Assembly (NCBI RefSeq): GCF_024199945.1 | Contig: NZ_JANADP010000001.1 | Span: 5,084,001-5,148,000 of the forward strand | DNA: 64,000 nucleotides | Direction of reading: 5' to 3' | From: Bradyrhizobium sp. CCGUVB4N | Lineage (GTDB): Bacteria; Pseudomonadota; Alphaproteobacteria; Rhizobiales; Xanthobacteraceae | Part shown: piece after piece, positions 40,858 through 48,466 of the stretch | Numbering within the stretch: the stretch's first letter is position 1 | Layout of the letters: each line of letters starts with the position of its first letter | Notes under the pieces: model-generated | Seen by the model: only the letters and a program-made list of their open reading frames with translations | Database searches by the model: none | What the model was told of the DNA's origin: nothing | Position numbers and translations under genes: made by a program

Positions 40858-42366
40858 ATGAAGCGAATTTTCGCGCTCGCAACGTCGCTTTGCCTGTCGA
40901 GTCTCTCTGCGACGTCGGGCTGGAGCGGACAGGCGCCGGGGCCCTCCGCCGCGGCCGACATTCCGGTCAGCCATCATGACCGGGTCTATGCGGCCGAGCA
41001 ATTCTCCAACACCGTCTCGGTGACCGATCCCGCCGACAACAAGCTGCTCGGCGTCATCCGGCTGGGCGCGCCGTCGCCGCAAAACTTCAGTCCGCTCTAC
41101 CGGGGACAGCTGCTGGTGCATGGCATGGGATTTTCACCCGACCATCGCACGCTGGCGGTGGTCTCGATCGGCTCCAACTCGGTCACGTTCATCGACACTG
41201 CGACCAACATGGTCAAGCACACGACCTATGTCGGCCGCTCTCCGCATGAAGCCTTCTTCACGCCCGACGGCAAGGAAGTCTGGGTGACCGTACGCGGCGA
41301 GAACTACGTGGCCGTGCTCGATCCCGTCAGCTTTGAAGAGAAGACGCGGATCGTGGTGGCAAATGGACCGGGGATGCAGATCTTCTCGCCCGACGGCAAA
41401 TACGGCTATGTCTGCTCGTCGTTCAATCCGGAGATCGCCGTCATCTCCGTTGCCGATCATGCCATCGTCGGCAAGGTCGCGCAGGCGAGCCCGTTCTGTC
41501 CCGATCTCGCAGCGACGCCTGATGGAGCACAAGTCTGGTTCACGCTGAAGGATACCGGCAAGGCGCAAGTCTTCGACGCCCGGCCTCCCTTCAACCTGCT
41601 CAAGACGCTGGACACCGGCCCGATCACCAACCACGTCAACATCGTCCGTAACGCGAATGGGCAGTTCGCCTACATCACCGTTGGCGGCCTGAACGAGATC
41701 CAGGTCTACCGCACCGACGACTTCACCAAGGTCGCAACCATTCCGGTCGGCAAGCTGCCTCACGGCATCTGGCCATCGGGTGATGGTTCACGGGTCTATG
41801 TCGGATTGGAGAATGACGACCAGCTCGCCGCGATCGACACGCTCTCGAACAGCGTCATTGCCAATATCCCGATCGGCCAGGCGCCCCAGGCCGTCGCCTA
41901 CGTGCCCGGTGCAGTGCCGACGGCGCGCGAGTCCGGCAATGGTGCCATGAGCGTCATGGACGACGCCGCCAGTCCCGAAGCCACCAATCTGCAGCAGCTC
42001 GGCATTGCCGGACAAGTTGCGCATTTCGCCATGGCCGCGGTCGGTCAAGCCTCAGAGCATCCGAAGGCGCTGACCAGTGTCAGCCTGTTTGACCAGGGCC
42101 TGTCCCAGGTGTTGCAGGCGGCAGCGACGGGTCTCGAACCGAAGCACGCCTATGTGCTGGCACTCGCCACGCATCCCGACGGCAGCGGCAAGCTCGAACC
42201 TCTGGCAGGCTTCATGACCAACCCGGCCGGATCGGCCATCGTGAACGCGCTGGGTCCGATCCGTCAGATTGTACAGAGCGACACTCAAGATGCGCGTCGC
42301 TATCTTGTGATCGCGCCGGGCTCCATGACCGAATTTGGAAAACCGGTGCAGGTCCAGGCGCCCTGA
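40858..42366 (+). CDS. Exported YVTN-type beta-propeller protein
   Basis: This 502-residue exported protein is built of YncE-like YVTN repeats: VTFIDTATNMVKHTTYVG, HEAFFTPDGKEVWVTVRG and HGIWPSGDGSRVYVGLEND are successive blades. A further domain follows the propeller (about 370-500), with MSVMDDAAS. The signal peptide is in the first ~25 residues. Its partner DUF305 gene is 15 bp upstream. The propeller could bind a metal or scaffold other periplasmic proteins; the function is unknown. Confidence 0.8.
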   Translation: MKRIFALATSLCLSSLSATSGWSGQAPGPSAAADIPVSHHDRVYAAEQFSNTVSVTDPADNKLLGVIRLGAPSPQNFSPLYRGQLLVHGMGFSPDHRTLAVVSIGSNSVTFIDTATNMVKHTTYVGRSPHEAFFTPDGKEVWVTVRGENYVAVLDPVSFEEKTRIVVANGPGMQIFSPDGKYGYVCSSFNPEIAVISVADHAIVGKVAQASPFCPDLAATPDGAQVWFTLKDTGKAQVFDARPPFNLLKTLDTGPITNHVNIVRNANGQFAYITVGGLNEIQVYRTDDFTKVATIPVGKLPHGIWPSGDGSRVYVGLENDDQLAAIDTLSNSVIANIPIGQAPQAVAYVPGAVPTARESGNGAMSVMDDAASPEATNLQQLGIAGQVAHFAMAAVGQASEHPKALTSVSLFDQGLSQVLQAAATGLEPKHAYVLALATHPDGSGKLEPLAGFMTNPAGSAIVNALGPIRQIVQSDTQDARRYLVIAPGSMTEFGKPVQVQAP

Positions 42367-42374
42367 GCTGCGTG

Positions 42375-42404
42375 AGATGACATCCCGTCAACAGAATGTC
42401 ATCT
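42375..42404 (+). terminator. First hairpin after the propeller gene
   Basis: The arms AGATGACAT (42375-42383) and ATGTCATCT (42396-42404) form a 9-bp stem with a 12-nt loop, starting 8 bp after the stop. It is followed by a second hairpin only 4 bp away. Confidence 0.45.
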
Positions 42405-42407
42405 AAC

Positions 42408-42443
42408 CTATCGCAATGCACACGGTTGTTTGCATTGCGATAG
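42408..42443. repeat. Perfect 13-bp inverted repeat
   Basis: The arms CTATCGCAATGCA (42408-42420) and TGCATTGCGATAG (42431-42443) enclose a 10-nt loop. It may be part of the propeller-gene terminator or an operator for the zinc-ribbon gene that begins 140 bp later. Confidence 0.55.
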
Positions 42444-42583
42444 AGGCGGAGCCAAACCAGAGAAGGTATCGAAGCAGAAGCAATTACGAAAAATCAACGC
42501 ATTCGTGTTGCGACCTCGTCAACTGATTCTGCTTATGTTAGACTTAGGTCTCAAAGCAGGGGTTAAGCAGGGAGGTCACCACG

Positions 42584-42802
42584 ATGTCAGCAATCGCTGA
42601 AGTGTTGTCGACCGTCGCGCCGAGGCGTGATCCGCGTTGTAGCGAGTTGCCAACCTGTCCCGTGTGTGCCGACTCCATGGTCGCCGCCGAAGCGTCCGCC
42701 TACGTCTCAGACCACATGATCAGCTATCTCTGGACCTGCGACACTTGCGGCTACGGCTTCGTCACCAAGCACGCCGTCAAGCAGCGGCTGGTGTGCAACT
42801 AG
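42584..42802 (+). CDS. Small zinc-ribbon-like protein, 72 residues
   Basis: This 72-residue protein has CPVC (residues ~25-28) and CDTCGYGF (~52-59), the spacing of a zinc ribbon; a single Cys is at the C-terminus (LVCN). GGGAGGT precedes the ATG by 7 nt. It is convergent with tgt. Function is unknown; the CDTCGYGF ending resembles small zinc-finger proteins that bind nucleic acids. Confidence 0.7.
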   Translation: MSAIAEVLSTVAPRRDPRCSELPTCPVCADSMVAAEASAYVSDHMISYLWTCDTCGYGFVTKHAVKQRLVCN

Positions 42803-42812
42803 CCCAATCGCT

Positions 42813-43949
42813 CTAGCGCGGGGCGATGTCGCCCCTCGCCCAGTCCTCGCGCGTACGCTGATAAAACTCATCGAACGTTCCGTGTGCGATCGCGTCCCTG
42901 ATGCCCTGCATCAGGAACTGGTAGTAAGCGATATTGATTTCAGACAGCAGCATCGCCCCCAGCGTCTCGCCGGCCTTGACGAGATGATGCAGGTAAGCGC
43001 GCGCGTAGTTGCGCGCGGATGGCCATGAGCTCTCCTCATCAAGCGGGCGCGGATCGTCGGCGTGGCGCGCGTTGCGCAGATTGACCTGGCCGAAACGCGT
43101 GAAGGCGACGCCGTGGCGGCCATTTCGCGTCGGCATCACGCAATCGAACATGTCGACGCCGCGCTTCACCGCCTCCAGAATGTCGTCGGGCGTGCCGACG
43201 CCCATCAGATAACGCGGTCGGTCGGTCGGCAGTGCCGGCGCGGTCTCGTCGATCATGGCCAGCATCACCGCCTGCGGCTCGCCGACGGCAAGGCCGCCGA
43301 TCGCATAGCCATGAAAGCCGATCTCGACGAGGCCTTGCGCGCTGGCATGGCGCAGCTGAGGAATGTCGCCGCCCTGCACGATGCCGAACAGCATGTAGCC
43401 GTCGGGCGCACTCTCGAAAGCCCGCTTGCTTCGCTCGGCCCAGCGCAGCGACAGACGCATCGCGCGGTCGATGTCGTCGCGCTCCGCCGGCAGCCGCACG
43501 CATTCGTCCATCTGCATCGCGATGTCGGAGCCGAGCAGGCGCTGCACCTCGATCGAGCGTTCCGGCGACAGCTCGATCTTGGCGCCGTCGATATGCGAGC
43601 GGAACGTGACGGCGTGCTCGCTGATCTTGCGCAGATCCGACAGCGACATCACCTGGAAGCCGCCGGAATCCGTCAGCATCGGCCCGTTCCAGCCGGTAAA
43701 TCTCTGCAGGCCACCGAGGCCGTTGATGCGCTCCGCGCCGGGACGCAACATCAGATGATAGGTGTTGCCGAGCACGATATCGGCGCCTGCATCGCGCACC
43801 TCGCGCCAGTGCATGCCCTTCATGGCACCGGCCGTGCCGACCGGCATGAAGGCCGGGGTCCGCACCACGCCATGGGGCGTGGTCAGGCGGCCGGTGCGCG
43901 CCGAGCCATCGGTGGCAAGCAATTCGAAATGATTGGGTAGAGGACTCAT
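42813..43949 (-). CDS. tgt: Queuine tRNA-ribosyltransferase with changed zinc site
   Basis: This 378-residue enzyme exchanges guanine-34 of tRNAs for the queuosine precursor preQ1. Active-site features are intact: Asp94 in LTDSGGFQVMSL, GGLAVGEP near 219-225, and the nucleophile region FDCVMPTRNGRHG with Asp269. In the zinc motif, where most bacterial enzymes have CxCxxC, the sequence is SSWPSA at 307-312, so all three cysteine ligands are missing; only the following histidines (LHHL) remain. ATG 43949 is the standard start. queA, which acts later in the pathway, lies at 48462. Confidence 0.92.
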   Translation of the reverse strand: MSPLPNHFELLATDGSARTGRLTTPHGVVRTPAFMPVGTAGAMKGMHWREVRDAGADIVLGNTYHLMLRPGAERINGLGGLQRFTGWNGPMLTDSGGFQVMSLSDLRKISEHAVTFRSHIDGAKIELSPERSIEVQRLLGSDIAMQMDECVRLPAERDDIDRAMRLSLRWAERSKRAFESAPDGYMLFGIVQGGDIPQLRHASAQGLVEIGFHGYAIGGLAVGEPQAVMLAMIDETAPALPTDRPRYLMGVGTPDDILEAVKRGVDMFDCVMPTRNGRHGVAFTRFGQVNLRNARHADDPRPLDEESSWPSARNYARAYLHHLVKAGETLGAMLLSEINIAYYQFLMQGIRDAIAHGTFDEFYQRTREDWARGDIAPR

Positions 43950-44057
43950 GGCGCCGCTTATTGCGTGTCGGGCCTGGCCAATCAACCCGCCCGGACCACG
44001 ATGCCCCAGACTGGGACACTGCTGAAGCGGACGTGATGCCGGTCACGCTTGATAAAT

Positions 44058-44077
44058 AAAACGATACAGTATAGTTT
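44058..44077. promoter_or_regulatory. TetR-type operator, copy 1
   Basis: AAACGATAC-A-GTATAGTTT is a near-perfect inverted repeat (8 of 9 positions). It is 128 bp upstream of the patatin ATG and closely resembles copy 2 at 46271-46291, sharing TAAAACGATAC-N-GTAT-N-GTTT. Confidence 0.65.
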
Positions 44078-44204
44078 AATAGCGGGGCTGGACGAGACGC
44101 CGCGGCAAATTGCCGGCGGCCGTAGATGCGTGATCGTCAGCCACCGACCGATGCCCCTCCCCAATTGCTCGACCGATACGTCCAGCCTCCCCGATGGCTG
44201 GACA

Positions 44205-45332
44205 ATGCGAACCGGCGCCCGCCTGCTCACGTCGCTGGTCCTGATGTGCAGCCTGGCGCTCACCGCCTGCACCTCGCTCCCCCGCACGCCCTATACGGCG
44301 GCCGAGGCGAGCGCCTCGCGCGTGCTCGATATCGACGGCCTGCGGCGCTATGCCGACGAGCCCATCACGAAGTTCAGCTTCGAGCAGGACAAGGCGGCCG
44401 GGAGCAGAACCTATCTGGCGCTCTCCGGCGGCGGTGCCGATGGCGCCTACGGCGTCGGCGTGCTGAACGGCTGGACCGCAGCGCGTAACCGCCCGACCTT
44501 CACTGTTGTCTCGGGCGTGAGCACCGGCGGCCTGATCGCGCCCTTTGCCTTCCTCGGATCGCAATATGACGACACGCTTCGGGAGCTCTACACCAGCGGC
44601 ATCGCCGAGAGCCTGCTGAACGATCCCAGCATCATGCGCGTGCTGTTCGGCTCCGGCCTGTTCGGCAATACGCGGCTGCGCGAGCTGGTCGCGCGCTATG
44701 TCGGGCCTGAGATCATGGCACAGGTCGCCCGCGAGAACGCCAAGGGCCGACGGCTGCTGGTGGTCACCACCGATCTCGACACCCAGCGCACCGCGATCTG
44801 GGACATGGGCAAGATCGCCGCGGTCCGCACGCCCGAGGCGCTGAAACTGTTTCGCGACGTGATGGCGGCCTCGGCCAGCATTCCGCTGGTGTTTCCGCCG
44901 ATCCTGATCGAGGCCGAAGGCCAGGGCCGCAAGTTTCAGGAGATGCATGTCGATGGCGGCGTAACGGCGCCCGTGCTGACCTTGCCGGAGGCCCTGCTGT
45001 TCCAGGGGCGCCTGCCGGGCAACGCGAAGATGGACATCTACATCCTCGTCAACAAGAAGATCGAACGCAATTTCGAGCTCGTCGCCAACAGCACGATCGA
45101 TGTCGCCTCACGCAGCCTGTCCTCGATCACGCAATCGCAGACGCGCTCGATCATCTTCTCGACCTATGATTTCGCCCAGCGTAACCACCTCGGCTTCCAT
45201 CTCTCCTACATCGAGCGCGATTATCCGGCGCCGCCGTCCGAAGGCTTCGACACCGGCTATATGCGGGCGCTCTACCAATACGGATACGAGAAAGCGGCCG
45301 GTGGCCAGGCCTGGACCTCGCGGATGCCGTGA
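44205..45332 (+). CDS. Patatin-like phospholipase lipoprotein
   Basis: This 375-residue predicted lipoprotein opens MRTGARLLTSLVLMCSLALT and then AC, a lipobox whose cysteine would be acylated, so the protein is probably anchored in the envelope. The patatin domain has the oxyanion region ALSGGGADGAYGVGVL, the nucleophile GVSTGGL, and the Asp in HVDGGVTAPV, which is the catalytic dyad of this family. The start at 44205 fits the signal; upstream ATGs are rejected. It overlaps or abuts the TetR gene and lies behind a TetR-type operator, so its expression is probably repressed. Confidence 0.87.
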   Translation: MRTGARLLTSLVLMCSLALTACTSLPRTPYTAAEASASRVLDIDGLRRYADEPITKFSFEQDKAAGSRTYLALSGGGADGAYGVGVLNGWTAARNRPTFTVVSGVSTGGLIAPFAFLGSQYDDTLRELYTSGIAESLLNDPSIMRVLFGSGLFGNTRLRELVARYVGPEIMAQVARENAKGRRLLVVTTDLDTQRTAIWDMGKIAAVRTPEALKLFRDVMAASASIPLVFPPILIEAEGQGRKFQEMHVDGGVTAPVLTLPEALLFQGRLPGNAKMDIYILVNKKIERNFELVANSTIDVASRSLSSITQSQTRSIIFSTYDFAQRNHLGFHLSYIERDYPAPPSEGFDTGYMRALYQYGYEKAAGGQAWTSRMP

Positions 45333-45427
45333 CGTCCGCCTCGTGGAACAGGGCTCGTGGCGAGGTCGTTGACGACGCGGCCAATTCGGCCGGATTCGAC
45401 GCCCCGGTTGCTGCGCGTTATAGAGCA

Positions 45428-46210
45428 ATGACCATCGGCACGATCGCGCAGGAATCATTGGGCATGGGATTGGCTGCGACCAGGACAAGAACGGCTGCAC
45501 CACGCCGCGAGGCCTCGAAATCGCGTGGCGGCCGGCCGACCAAGAGTGCAGCGATCGAGCGCGACCAGCGCCTGATCGAGGTTGCCACCCGCCTGTTCCT
45601 CGATCGCGGTTTCGATGCGACCTCGCTCGACGCGGTGGCGGAAGCAGCCCGCGTCAGCAAGCCCACCGTCTATTCCCGCTACGGCGACAAGCGCGGCCTG
45701 TTCGCCGCCGTGCTGAGGCGCGAGATCGCGCGCTGGCTTGCGCCGCTGTCGGCCGCCGCCGAGACGCAACTCGGCAACTCCTCCGACATCTCGGTCGAAC
45801 AGCGGCTGATCGAGATCGGGCGCGAAATGCTCAATTTCACCTGCGGACCCGATGCCGTCGCCTTCAGTCGCATGATGACTTCGCAGGCCATCAATTTTCC
45901 CGACATCGCCAAGCTCGGCAAGGAAGAAGGCTGGCTGAAGGCCGTCGCCACCACCGCGCGCTTCTTCGACCATCTGGTGACGCAAGGCGCGCTCGATGTC
46001 GACGACACCACGATCGCGGCTGAAGTGTTCCTCGACGTCGTCGTCGGCCACACCCACCGCATGGCGACGTTCGGCACGCCGATGGAACTCAAGGCGGCCG
46101 AGAAGCGGATGCGCGCGGCGATCAAGCTGTTCCTGGCCGGCGCGATCGGTCCCGCAGACCGCATCCAGGGCGCCCCAAAAGCCGCCCAACGGCGTCGTCC
46201 CTCCCGCTGA
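45428..46210 (+). CDS. TetR-family repressor
   Basis: This protein of about 260 residues has a basic, Arg/Lys-rich N-terminus (TRTRTAAPRREASKSRGGRP), then a TetR HTH (ATRLFLDRGFDATSLDAVAE, ARVSKPTVYSRYGDKRGLF) and a helical ligand domain. The ATG at 45428 is chosen; an open GTG at 45329 overlaps the patatin stop, and an ATG at 45464 has AGGAA upstream. Twin copies of one palindrome (44058 and 46271) flank the patatin-tetR pair, so it probably represses its own operon and the PepSY gene. Confidence 0.88.
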   Translation: MTIGTIAQESLGMGLAATRTRTAAPRREASKSRGGRPTKSAAIERDQRLIEVATRLFLDRGFDATSLDAVAEAARVSKPTVYSRYGDKRGLFAAVLRREIARWLAPLSAAAETQLGNSSDISVEQRLIEIGREMLNFTCGPDAVAFSRMMTSQAINFPDIAKLGKEEGWLKAVATTARFFDHLVTQGALDVDDTTIAAEVFLDVVVGHTHRMATFGTPMELKAAEKRMRAAIKLFLAGAIGPADRIQGAPKAAQRRRPSR

Positions 46211-46270
46211 CATTTCCGTGAGACCGGCGATTTGTCCCCTGCGGACGATGGCCTGTTCGTTGACCAAAAT

Positions 46271-46291
46271 AAAACGATACGGTATGGTTTT
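46271..46291. promoter_or_regulatory. TetR-type operator, copy 2
   Basis: AAAACGATAC-G-GTATGGTTTT has arms matching at 9 of 10 positions. It lies 61 bp after the tetR stop and 187 bp before the PepSY gene. It is the near twin of copy 1 at 44058. Confidence 0.65.
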
Positions 46292-46477
46292 GTTTATAGA
46301 GCGGTGCGGGCCCCTTTTTTCACCAGCCCCAAAAGAGGACCGAACCGCTTGGATCGCCGCGACGGGACAGCCCGTTGCGGCAATCAGCGGCCGGCCATTG
46401 CCCGTGGTCGGCCGCGACTTCTTTACGATTATCCGGCACACTTGCTGGTTCAAGGCTTGCCGGCCGAGGGTTCGACC

Positions 46478-47083
46478 ATGAGCACGACAGGACGACGGGT
46501 GTACGGTTTGCTGGCGATTGCCCTGACGGGGCTGCTCGTCGCAGCGCCGGCCCGCGCGATCGTCTCGGCGGGCTCTACACCCACCGCTCTCCACGACGAG
46601 ACAGATGGGGACGCCGCAGCGGACCGCCAGGCCGTCAGCCGCGAGATCGAACGTTTCCGCAGCTCGTCGATCTCGATCAGCCAGGCCATGGCGATTGCGG
46701 AAGCCCGACATGCCGGCGCCACGACCGCGGACATCAGCTTCGACGGCGGCTCGGGCGTACCGGTGTACCGGGTCAAGACCCTGCACAACGACCGGATCTG
46801 GCGGCACACCATCAACGCCGCGACCGGCGAGCTCATGGGCGGCGAAGCCGCCCTGCCCCTGACCGAACTGGACCACGACGATCGCAGCAATCTCGCAGCG
46901 CTCGGCATCATCAAGCATCGCCTGGCCGATGCGGTCCGCGTCGCCGAGCAGGCAGCGTCCGGCAAGGCCATCAGCGGCGGGCTGGTACGCGAACGTGGCC
47001 GGCTCAATTTCGCGATCGTCGTCATCAGCGGCGACGACCTCAAGGAGGTCATCCTCGAGCCACCGGGCGCCCGGGGCAAATAG
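46478..47083 (+). CDS. Exported PepSY-domain protein
   Basis: This 201-residue protein has a signal peptide (RRVYGLLAIALTGLLVAAPARA) and two PepSY-like units: ISQAMAIAEARHAGATTADISF with VYRVKTLHNDRIWRHTINAATGE, then the LADAVRVAEQAASGKAISGG part with VVISGDDLKEVILEP. PepSY domains often inhibit proteases or act at the cell envelope. The upstream region contains the second TetR-type operator. Its stop is 66 bp before the asd leader peptide. Confidence 0.8.
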   Translation: MSTTGRRVYGLLAIALTGLLVAAPARAIVSAGSTPTALHDETDGDAAADRQAVSREIERFRSSSISISQAMAIAEARHAGATTADISFDGGSGVPVYRVKTLHNDRIWRHTINAATGELMGGEAALPLTELDHDDRSNLAALGIIKHRLADAVRVAEQAASGKAISGGLVRERGRLNFAIVVISGDDLKEVILEPPGARGK

Positions 47084-47111
47084 CGCAGGCCACAATCCCG
47101 CCCGAAAGCCA

Positions 47112-47140
47112 TTGACGGACGCAAGACTCTCCCGCATAAG
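47112..47140 (+). promoter_or_regulatory. Sigma70-type promoter for the asd leader
   Basis: TTGACG (47112-47117) and CATAAG (47135-47140) are separated by 17 bp. The expected start falls at 47147-47149, that is at or within 2 nt of the leader ATG, so the leader transcript may be leaderless. Confidence 0.6.
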
Positions 47141-47148
47141 TCGCCGCC

Positions 47149-47220
47149 ATGTTCACGACCACCAAACGCACGACCAAAACCATCACGGCCTTCGGGGCCC
47201 GGGGAGGCGTGCGCGCATAG
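47149..47220 (+). CDS. Threonine-rich leader peptide of asd
   Basis: This 23-codon frame begins MFTTTKRTTKTIT and ends at TAG 47218-47220. Seven of the first thirteen residues are threonine, with two lysines and one isoleucine, all products of the aspartate pathway. No ribosome binding site precedes it, which fits the predicted leaderless transcript. A terminator hairpin follows at 47250-47281 and then asd at 47325. This is the layout of an amino-acid attenuator. Confidence 0.7.
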   Translation: MFTTTKRTTKTITAFGARGGVRA

Positions 47221-47249
47221 TCGTCGACTAAAACGCATCAGCTCTACCG

Positions 47250-47281
47250 AAGCCCCGCCCAAGATGGTCCGGGGCTTTTTT
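47250..47281 (+). terminator. Attenuator terminator upstream of asd
   Basis: AAGCCCCG (47250-47257) pairs with CGGGGCTT (47270-47277) across a 12-nt loop, followed by TTTT. CGGGGC at 47193-47198, inside the leader frame, can instead pair with GCCCCG at 47252-47257, and CTTCGG at 47190-47195 with CCGAAG at 47247-47252, either giving an antiterminator. Confidence 0.8.
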
Positions 47282-47324
47282 GTTGTCTAAATCTCAGCTC
47301 AATCGAAATGGAATGGAGGACACT

Positions 47325-48350
47325 GTGAGTAACGATCCCGTCGTCGCGATTGTCGGCGTCACCGGTGCGGTGGGCGCCGAATTCATCGCCACCATGGACA
47401 AGCGTGGTTTTCGCGTCGGCAAGCTCAAGGCGCTCGCCAGCGCCCGCTCCGCCGGCAAGACGGTATCGTTCCGCGGCCAGAACGTCGTCATCGAGGAGCT
47501 GACCGAGCGCGCCTTCGAGGGCGTCGACATCGCGCTGTTCTCCGCAGGCAGCGGCATCTCGAAGAAGTTCGCGCCGATCGCGGTCAAGGCCGGCGCCGTC
47601 GTCGTCGACAACTCCTCCGCCTTCCGGATGGACCCGAACGTGCCGCTGGTGATCCCCGAGGTGAACGGCAACCGGATCCGCGACCACAAGGGCATCATTG
47701 CCAACCCGAACTGCGCAGCGATCACCGCGCTGGTGCCGCTCTGGCCGATCCACCAGAAGAACCGTATCAAGCGCGTGATCATCTCGACCTACCAGGCCGC
47801 AAGCGGCGCCGGTGCCGCCGCGATGGACGAGCTCGTCGAATCCACGCGCGCCAATCTCAACGGGCAGGTCTATACGCCCAAGGTGATGCCGCATCCCTAC
47901 GCCTTCAACCTCTTCAACCACAACACGGCGATCGACCCCGAGACCGGCTACAACGACGAAGAGACCAAGGTCATCAAGGAAACCCGCAAGATCTTCGAAG
48001 ACGAGAAGATCGCCATCGGCGTCACCTGTGTCCGCGTGCCGGTGCTGCGCGCCCATTGCGAGGCCATCACCTTCGAATGCGAGAAGCCGATCACCGAAGA
48101 CCAGGTCCGCGCCATCATGGCGCAAGCGCCCGGCGTGAAGGTCGTCGACGATCGCGTGAAGAACTACTTCCCGATGCCGATCGACGCTTCGGGCCAGGAC
48201 GACGTCCTGGTCGGCCGCATCCGCAAGGACCTCAGCGATCCCTCCGGGCATTCGATCTCGATGTTCGTGGCGGCCGATCAGCTGCTCAAGGGCGCAGCGC
48301 TCAACGCAGTGCAGATCGCCGAGCTGTTGCCGCAGCGGGTGATGGCGTAA
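47325..48350 (+). CDS. asd: Aspartate-semialdehyde dehydrogenase
   Basis: This 341-residue enzyme reduces aspartyl phosphate to aspartate semialdehyde, the branch point to lysine, methionine, threonine and isoleucine. Features are the Rossmann start VVAIVGVTGAVGAEF, the catalytic Cys in ANPNCAAITALVPLW, and the substrate segment MPHPYAFNLFNHNTAID. The GTG at 47325 follows GGAGGA at 4 nt; an ATG at 47313 is an alternative. It lies behind a Thr-rich leader and terminator, suggesting control by threonine supply. Confidence 0.92.
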   Translation: MSNDPVVAIVGVTGAVGAEFIATMDKRGFRVGKLKALASARSAGKTVSFRGQNVVIEELTERAFEGVDIALFSAGSGISKKFAPIAVKAGAVVVDNSSAFRMDPNVPLVIPEVNGNRIRDHKGIIANPNCAAITALVPLWPIHQKNRIKRVIISTYQAASGAGAAAMDELVESTRANLNGQVYTPKVMPHPYAFNLFNHNTAIDPETGYNDEETKVIKETRKIFEDEKIAIGVTCVRVPVLRAHCEAITFECEKPITEDQVRAIMAQAPGVKVVDDRVKNYFPMPIDASGQDDVLVGRIRKDLSDPSGHSISMFVAADQLLKGAALNAVQIAELLPQRVMA

Positions 48351-48373
48351 CAGGTACCGGCAGGAACAGGTCT

Positions 48374-48466
48374 CGTAGGGTGGGCAAAGGCGCGCAAGCG
48401 CCGTGCCCACCAGTCTTCTCCGCATTCAAGAAAGACGTGGGCACGCTTCGCTTTGCCCACCCTACG
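48374..48466. repeat. Palindromic intergenic repeat overlapping the queA stop
   Basis: The outer arms CGTAGGGTGGGCAAAG (48374-48389) and CTTTGCCCACCCTACG (48451-48466) are perfect 16-bp inverted copies, with further internal symmetry. Elements of this type occur repeatedly between Bradyrhizobium genes. Its right arm contains the queA stop codon (48462-48464). Confidence 0.8.

Noticed and set aside
44049..44204. N-terminal extension of the patatin gene starting upstream
   Set aside because: That start lies within the TetR-type operator, and a complete lipoprotein signal begins at ATG 44205.
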